This document shows, piece by piece, positions 5,655 to 8,066 of a stretch of DNA of 8,066 nucleotides (the stretch's first letter is position 1; each line of letters starts with the position of its first letter). Position numbers and translations under genes: made by a program. Source of the stretch: Duncaniella sp. (GTDB taxonomy: Bacteria; Bacteroidota; Bacteroidia; Bacteroidales; Muribaculaceae); contig JAFLRW010000085.1 in NCBI GenBank assembly GCA_022511285.1, forward strand, positions 1-8,066, read 5' to 3'. The notes under the pieces were generated by a model. That model was given only the letters and a program-made list of their open reading frames with translations, did no database searches and had not been told where the DNA came from.

Positions 5655-7172
5655 TCAGAGCCCTAATGATTTTAGCGCCTTGCCGGTGGCACGGGCAATA
5701 TCCATTCCGGTGACCCCATAGACTCCATTGCTCTCGGCAGCAATCTCTCCGGCAAGGCCGTGGATATACACACCGGCCACCGATGCAGCTTCGGGCTTGT
5801 AGCCTTGAGCCAAGAGAGAGGTGATGATTCCGGTGAGCACATCGCCGCTCCCTGATGTGGCGAGGGCGGGTGTCCCTGTGGAATTAAAGAATATTTTGCC
5901 GTCGGGACGCACCACTGCCGTGTAGTGGCCCTTAAGGACGATAAGGCATTTGAACCTGCGCGACACCTCTATAGCCTTAAGCATCCTCCCTTCGGCCGAG
6001 CTCTGTGCCCCGAATATACGGTCAAACTCTCCGGCGTGAGGGGTGAGGATGGAGCCCGGGGGGAGGTGGTCAAGCAGCGATGGAGTGCGGGCTATGATAT
6101 TGAGCCCGTCGGCATCTATGACAAGGGGGCGCTTTGCTGACTTCACAAGAGTCTCGAAGGCCCCTCGCGTGGCATCGTTGGTGCCAATGCCCGGCCCAAC
6201 GCCTATGGCGCTATATGTGAAGCGCTGTGTCATATCTGAGATTACAATCTCATCCTTATCGGCTGAAAACAGAGCCTCGGGCACCGTTGTCTGCATCACT
6301 TCAAAGCCCTTGCGAGGAGAGTGGACAGTGAGTTTGCCCACTCCGCTTCGGATGGCTCCTGTGGCCGCCATAACTGCGGCGCCCATCATCCCGTAGCTTC
6401 CGGCAAAGAGTAAGGCATGGCCGAAATCGGCCTTTGAAGCAAAACGCCCACGCTGCCTCAGCACAGCGCGTATGTCATCGCGCTCCACATAATAGTAGTT
6501 AGTGGCAGTCTCGTCAATAGCCTTTGCACTCAGTCCAATATCTATCACCTTCCATTCTCCGACCATAGGGTCGTTGTCGGCAAGGAAAAAGGCTAATCGG
6601 GGGAACTGAACACACAGCGTAAGATCAGCATGAACCACGTTGCGAGCTATAACTCGGGCGTTCCAGTCGCCGAACAGACCCGAGGGCACATCAATCGACA
6701 CCACTGCCGCGCCGCTCTCCGAGATGGTGCGAGCAAGCATTGTGAACCCACCCGAGAGAGGATCACGCAGACCGGTACCGAAAAGTCCGTCAATCACCAA
6801 ATGGTTTGGGGTGAGTAGCGGTATCTCTGCGCGGTCACGTATTTCAGTAAGATCGTAAGGGAGGTCAACAGCCTGAAGTTCGCGAAATGCGGCATTACAG
6901 TCGCGCGACAGCGAGTTGCCATTGAAATTGAACAACAATACGTGTGGCCTGAATCCGGCCTCGATGAGAAATTTAGCCACAATGAGCGCATCGGCCCCAT
7001 TATTGCCCGGTCCGGCAAAAATAACCGTGGGACGCGACGGATTATAGCGTTTGAGAATCACTCCGGCCATACCCTCGGCTGCGCGATGGACGAGCTCTAC
7101 AGCGCTTATTCCTTCATCTTCAATTGTTGCGCGGTCAATAGCGCGTATATTTTCAGTGGTAAAAATCTTCAT
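5655..7172 (-). CDS. nnr: Bifunctional NAD(P)H-hydrate epimerase / ADP-dependent NAD(P)H-hydrate dehydratase
   Basis: This enzyme repairs damaged NADH and NADPH hydrates. The N-terminal YjeF_N domain interconverts the R and S epimers, and the C-terminal ribokinase-like domain dehydrates the S form using ADP. Both domains look intact in 505 residues, the usual length for the fusion. The epimerase part (1-220) shows GPGNNGADA (54-62), DGLFGTGLRDP (128-138) and the DVPSG loop (161-165). The dehydratase part (about 225-505) shows GSYGMMGAA (258-266), GVGPGIG (324-330), DADG (353-356), TPHAGEF (377-383), KGHYT (414-418) and the nucleotide-binding and catalytic GSGDVLTG (441-448) with D444 as the likely base. 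The ATG at 7172 directly precedes the family's usual start (MKIFTTENIRAIDR) and lies downstream of a strong promoter. It heads the four-gene - strand operon. The assignment is secure. Confidence 0.96.
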   Translation of the reverse strand: MKIFTTENIRAIDRATIEDEGISAVELVHRAAEGMAGVILKRYNPSRPTVIFAGPGNNGADALIVAKFLIEAGFRPHVLLFNFNGNSLSRDCNAAFRELQAVDLPYDLTEIRDRAEIPLLTPNHLVIDGLFGTGLRDPLSGGFTMLARTISESGAAVVSIDVPSGLFGDWNARVIARNVVHADLTLCVQFPRLAFFLADNDPMVGEWKVIDIGLSAKAIDETATNYYYVERDDIRAVLRQRGRFASKADFGHALLFAGSYGMMGAAVMAATGAIRSGVGKLTVHSPRKGFEVMQTTVPEALFSADKDEIVISDMTQRFTYSAIGVGPGIGTNDATRGAFETLVKSAKRPLVIDADGLNIIARTPSLLDHLPPGSILTPHAGEFDRIFGAQSSAEGRMLKAIEVSRRFKCLIVLKGHYTAVVRPDGKIFFNSTGTPALATSGSGDVLTGIITSLLAQGYKPEAASVAGVYIHGLAGEIAAESNGVYGVTGMDIARATGKALKSLGL

Positions 7173-7197
7173 TATGATGATGCACTAATTCGCCACG

Positions 7198-7229
7198 CAA
7201 ATTTACAAAACCTCCCCCTCAAATGCAAA
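7198..7229 (-). promoter_or_regulatory. Promoter of the nnr-DUF4831-DUF3822-rsmD operon
   Basis: Read on the - strand, TTTG (7229-7226) is followed after exactly 20 bases by TAAATTTG (7205-7198), a perfect Bacteroidetes -33/-7 pair. Transcription would start near 7193, leaving a leader of about 20 bases before the nnr ATG. No Shine-Dalgarno sequence is seen. The neighbouring IS lies upstream of this promoter and does not interrupt it. Confidence 0.82.
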
Positions 7230-7259
7230 TTTTTGAGCCTATATACATTGCAAAACTAT

Positions 7260-7290
7260 TGGGGTTGTCCATTCCTGAAAAAGGTTGACT
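7260..7290 (-). repeat. Candidate right terminal inverted repeat of the IS3-family element
   Basis: Reading inwards from 7260, the sequence starts TGGGGTTGTCC and continues through a CCTGAAAAAGG core to GTTGACT. IS3-family ends typically begin with TG and combine a GTCC or GGAC word with an A- or T-run, and this is the only stretch in the gap with that look. The position fits the 3' end of the transposase gene. The partner end and target duplication are outside the window, so the boundary is a guess. Confidence 0.35.
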
Positions 7291-7353
7291 GTGATTAGTA
7301 TATTATCTTATATCGGTTTACTGTTTATCTGAGGGAGGTTTACTAACCGGAGG

Positions 7354-7412
7354 TTATCCCTGTGCGAAGTTGACCGAGGGTTTAGCCCGAGGGCAACGAA
7401 GCCCAGGGATAG
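7354..7412. repeat. Nested inverted repeat (three stacked stems) downstream of the transposase gene
   Basis: TATCCCTG (7355-7362) pairs perfectly with CAGGGATA (7404-7411), extended by a T-G wobble. Inside a symmetric 6x6 internal loop, GTTGACC (7369-7375) pairs with GGGCAAC (7391-7397) with one A/G mismatch. Inside a symmetric GA/GA 2x2 loop, GGG (7378-7380) pairs with CCC (7386-7388) around TTTAG. Neither strand has a T-run directly after the stem, so it does not look like an ordinary terminator. It could be an IS-internal structured DNA or RNA element or a dispersed palindromic repeat. Confidence 0.6.
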
Positions 7413-7433
7413 GTGCAAATTTACAAAAAATTT

Positions 7434-8066
7434 TTAGCCCGTCGCTTTAGGGAGGTCTTTTAATTCTGCATTATCATTGCACATAGCGTCTATGGCTCGT
7501 TCTCTATAGCTGATCCATTGCCTTTTGAAACGACCTGTTTCGTTGGCTGCCTCAGATGGGGTGCGCATCTCCAGGCTTAGGTGCGGTCGCTCATGATTAT
7601 AGAACAACAGAGCCTTCCTCAGAGCCTCCCGAACCTGGGCTATGTGTGAAAACGTCATATCTTTGAATAATTCGTTTTTTAGAGTGTTGTTTATCCGCTC
7701 GGCCTCGGCGTTATCCTTAGGATTGCCACTTGCGGTCATGCTTATCATAATTTTATTTTTGTGAAGCATTGTCACATAGTCAGCGCAGGTGTATTGCACC
7801 CCGCGGTCGCTGTGGTGAATTGTACGGGACAGGTCTATGTCATGGGGTTTGAGCGTTTCTATAGCGGCCGTCAACGCCTCCATCGGATATCGGGTCTCAA
7901 GGGTCATGCCCACGCTGCTGCCAAGCACCAGTTTGCTGTATGAGTCCATAAGAAGACTTACATAGCAGAACCGTCTCTGACCGTCAGAACTTTCCAAAGG
8001 TATATATGTGATGTCGCCCACAATTATCTCCCCAAAACGTGTCGGGATTATCTCCCTGACGATATT
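7434..8066 (-). CDS. IS3-family transposase (OrfB, rve/DDE integrase core), N-terminus outside window
   Basis: This protein catalyses cut-and-join of the IS through a retroviral-integrase-like RNase H fold. The frame is open to base 8066, and the 15 codons before the GTG at 8021 still read as family sequence (ending RFGEIIVGDITYI), so that GTG is internal and the gene is cut by the window edge. Counting from the GTG, the catalytic triad is D3 (GDITYI), D72 (HHSDRGVQYT) and E108 (DNAEAERINNTLKNE). D72 and E108 are separated by 35 residues, the DD(35)E spacing of IS3 elements. The conserved C-terminal YNHERPHLSLEMRTPSEA follows at 141-158. All visible catalytic residues are present, so the visible part looks functional. 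About 35 residues extend beyond the usual core, ending at a TAA (7434-7436). Normally OrfB is made as an OrfA-OrfB frameshift fusion; that region is not visible. Confidence 0.93.
   Translation of the reverse strand, partial: NIVREIIPTRFGEIIVGDITYIPLESSDGQRRFCYVSLLMDSYSKLVLGSSVGMTLETRYPMEALTAAIETLKPHDIDLSRTIHHSDRGVQYTCADYVTMLHKNKIMISMTASGNPKDNAEAERINNTLKNELFKDMTFSHIAQVREALRKALLFYNHERPHLSLEMRTPSEAANETGRFKRQWISYRERAIDAMCNDNAELKDLPKATG

Larger units (their letters stand above)
7197..7428. repeat. Pair of 14-base direct repeats GCAAATTTACAAAA (7197-7210 and 7415-7428)
   Basis: The two copies are identical over 14 bases and lie 218 bases apart. Read on the - strand, each contains the promoter word TAAATTTG. 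The left copy is the nnr -7 region. The right copy lies just after the transposase stop codon and has no TTTG at the right upstream distance. They may be independent promoter-like words, common in this phylum, or a trace of a duplication. Confidence 0.5.
7173..7433. other. Intergenic region between nnr and the IS transposase: contents
   Basis: From left to right this 261-base gap holds the nnr leader and promoter (to 7229), an AT-rich stretch, a candidate IS terminus (7260-7290), an AT-rich run (7291-7320), two short direct copies of GGAGGTT (7334-7340 and 7349-7355) around a small GGTT/AACC hairpin, a nested inverted repeat (7354-7412), and a second copy of the 14-base promoter-like word at 7415-7428. 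No convincing independent protein-coding gene is present. Confidence 0.6.
7260..8066 (-). mobile_element. IS3-family insertion sequence, partial (continues past right edge)
   Basis: The element is supported by the IS3-type DDE transposase that fills 7434-8066 and a candidate terminus at about 7260. Only the 3' part is inside the window; the remaining part of the transposase, any upstream orfA with its frameshift site, and the left terminus lie beyond 8066. If the terminus guess is right, the element carries about 170 bases of non-coding, structured sequence after the stop codon, more than is usual for the family. It sits upstream of the nnr promoter in the same orientation. Confidence 0.6.

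Noticed and set aside
7218..7237. CTCAAA/TTTGAG hairpin around the nnr -33 box as a terminator
   Set aside because: It is a six-pair AT-rich stem with no T-run on the side needed. It may be an operator, but nothing supports that.
7251..7258. Second - strand TAnnTTTG (TAGTTTTG) upstream of nnr
   Set aside because: No TTTG lies at the required distance upstream, and the promoter at 7198-7229 is complete and better placed.
7308..7433. Short - strand frame after the transposase stop as a separate gene
   Set aside because: It has no ATG start and runs through an inverted repeat, so it is better treated as an open extension than as a gene.
8019..8021. GTG as the transposase start codon
   Set aside because: The 15 codons before it, up to the window edge, continue IS3 OrfB-like sequence, so the true start is outside the window.

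Overview
The window looks like a chromosomal segment of an anaerobic Bacteroidales bacterium, plausibly close to Muribaculaceae or Bacteroides. The clues are Bacteroidetes-type promoter boxes (TAnnTTTG, with TTTG about 20 bases upstream), almost no Shine-Dalgarno sequences, two families typical of the phylum (DUF3822 and DUF4831), and a rubrerythrin with the rubredoxin domain at its N-terminus. The family assignment is inferred from gene content; no 16S or marker search was possible.

Left part, + strand. Positions 1-1125 hold the C-terminal part of a FadL/OmpP1-type outer-membrane channel. After 46 bases comes an AT-rich orphan gene (1172-1996) whose C-terminal two thirds look like a divergent protein kinase-like domain. 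A Bacteroidetes promoter sits directly on its start codon, so its mRNA may be leaderless. Next is a reverse rubrerythrin (2105-2659), a peroxide-reducing enzyme with its own promoter, ended by a strong hairpin terminator at 2684-2730.

Middle part, - strand. Reading leftwards from 7172, four tightly packed genes form a likely operon: nnr (bifunctional NAD(P)H-hydrate repair enzyme), a secreted DUF4831 protein, DUF3822, and rsmD (16S rRNA m2G966 methyltransferase). Gaps are 26 and 11 bases, then a 10-base overlap. A textbook promoter stands 26 bases before nnr. A small Ala/Lys-rich helical protein (2740-3087) lies 71 bases downstream of rsmD and converges on the rubrerythrin terminator.

Right edge, - strand. 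An IS3-family DDE transposase runs off the window (7434-8066), with a candidate IS end near 7260. Between the transposase stop and that end is an unusual nested inverted repeat (7354-7412), and the transposase frame stays open for 41 codons beyond its stop codon. The insertion appears to leave the nnr promoter intact. No tRNA, rRNA, CRISPR array or gene-free stretch over 300 bases was found; the longest gap is 7173-7433, described in the features.

Most of the window is ordinary housekeeping. The parts that most deserve a second look are the orphan kinase-like gene with its apparently leaderless promoter, and the structured element inside the IS tail.
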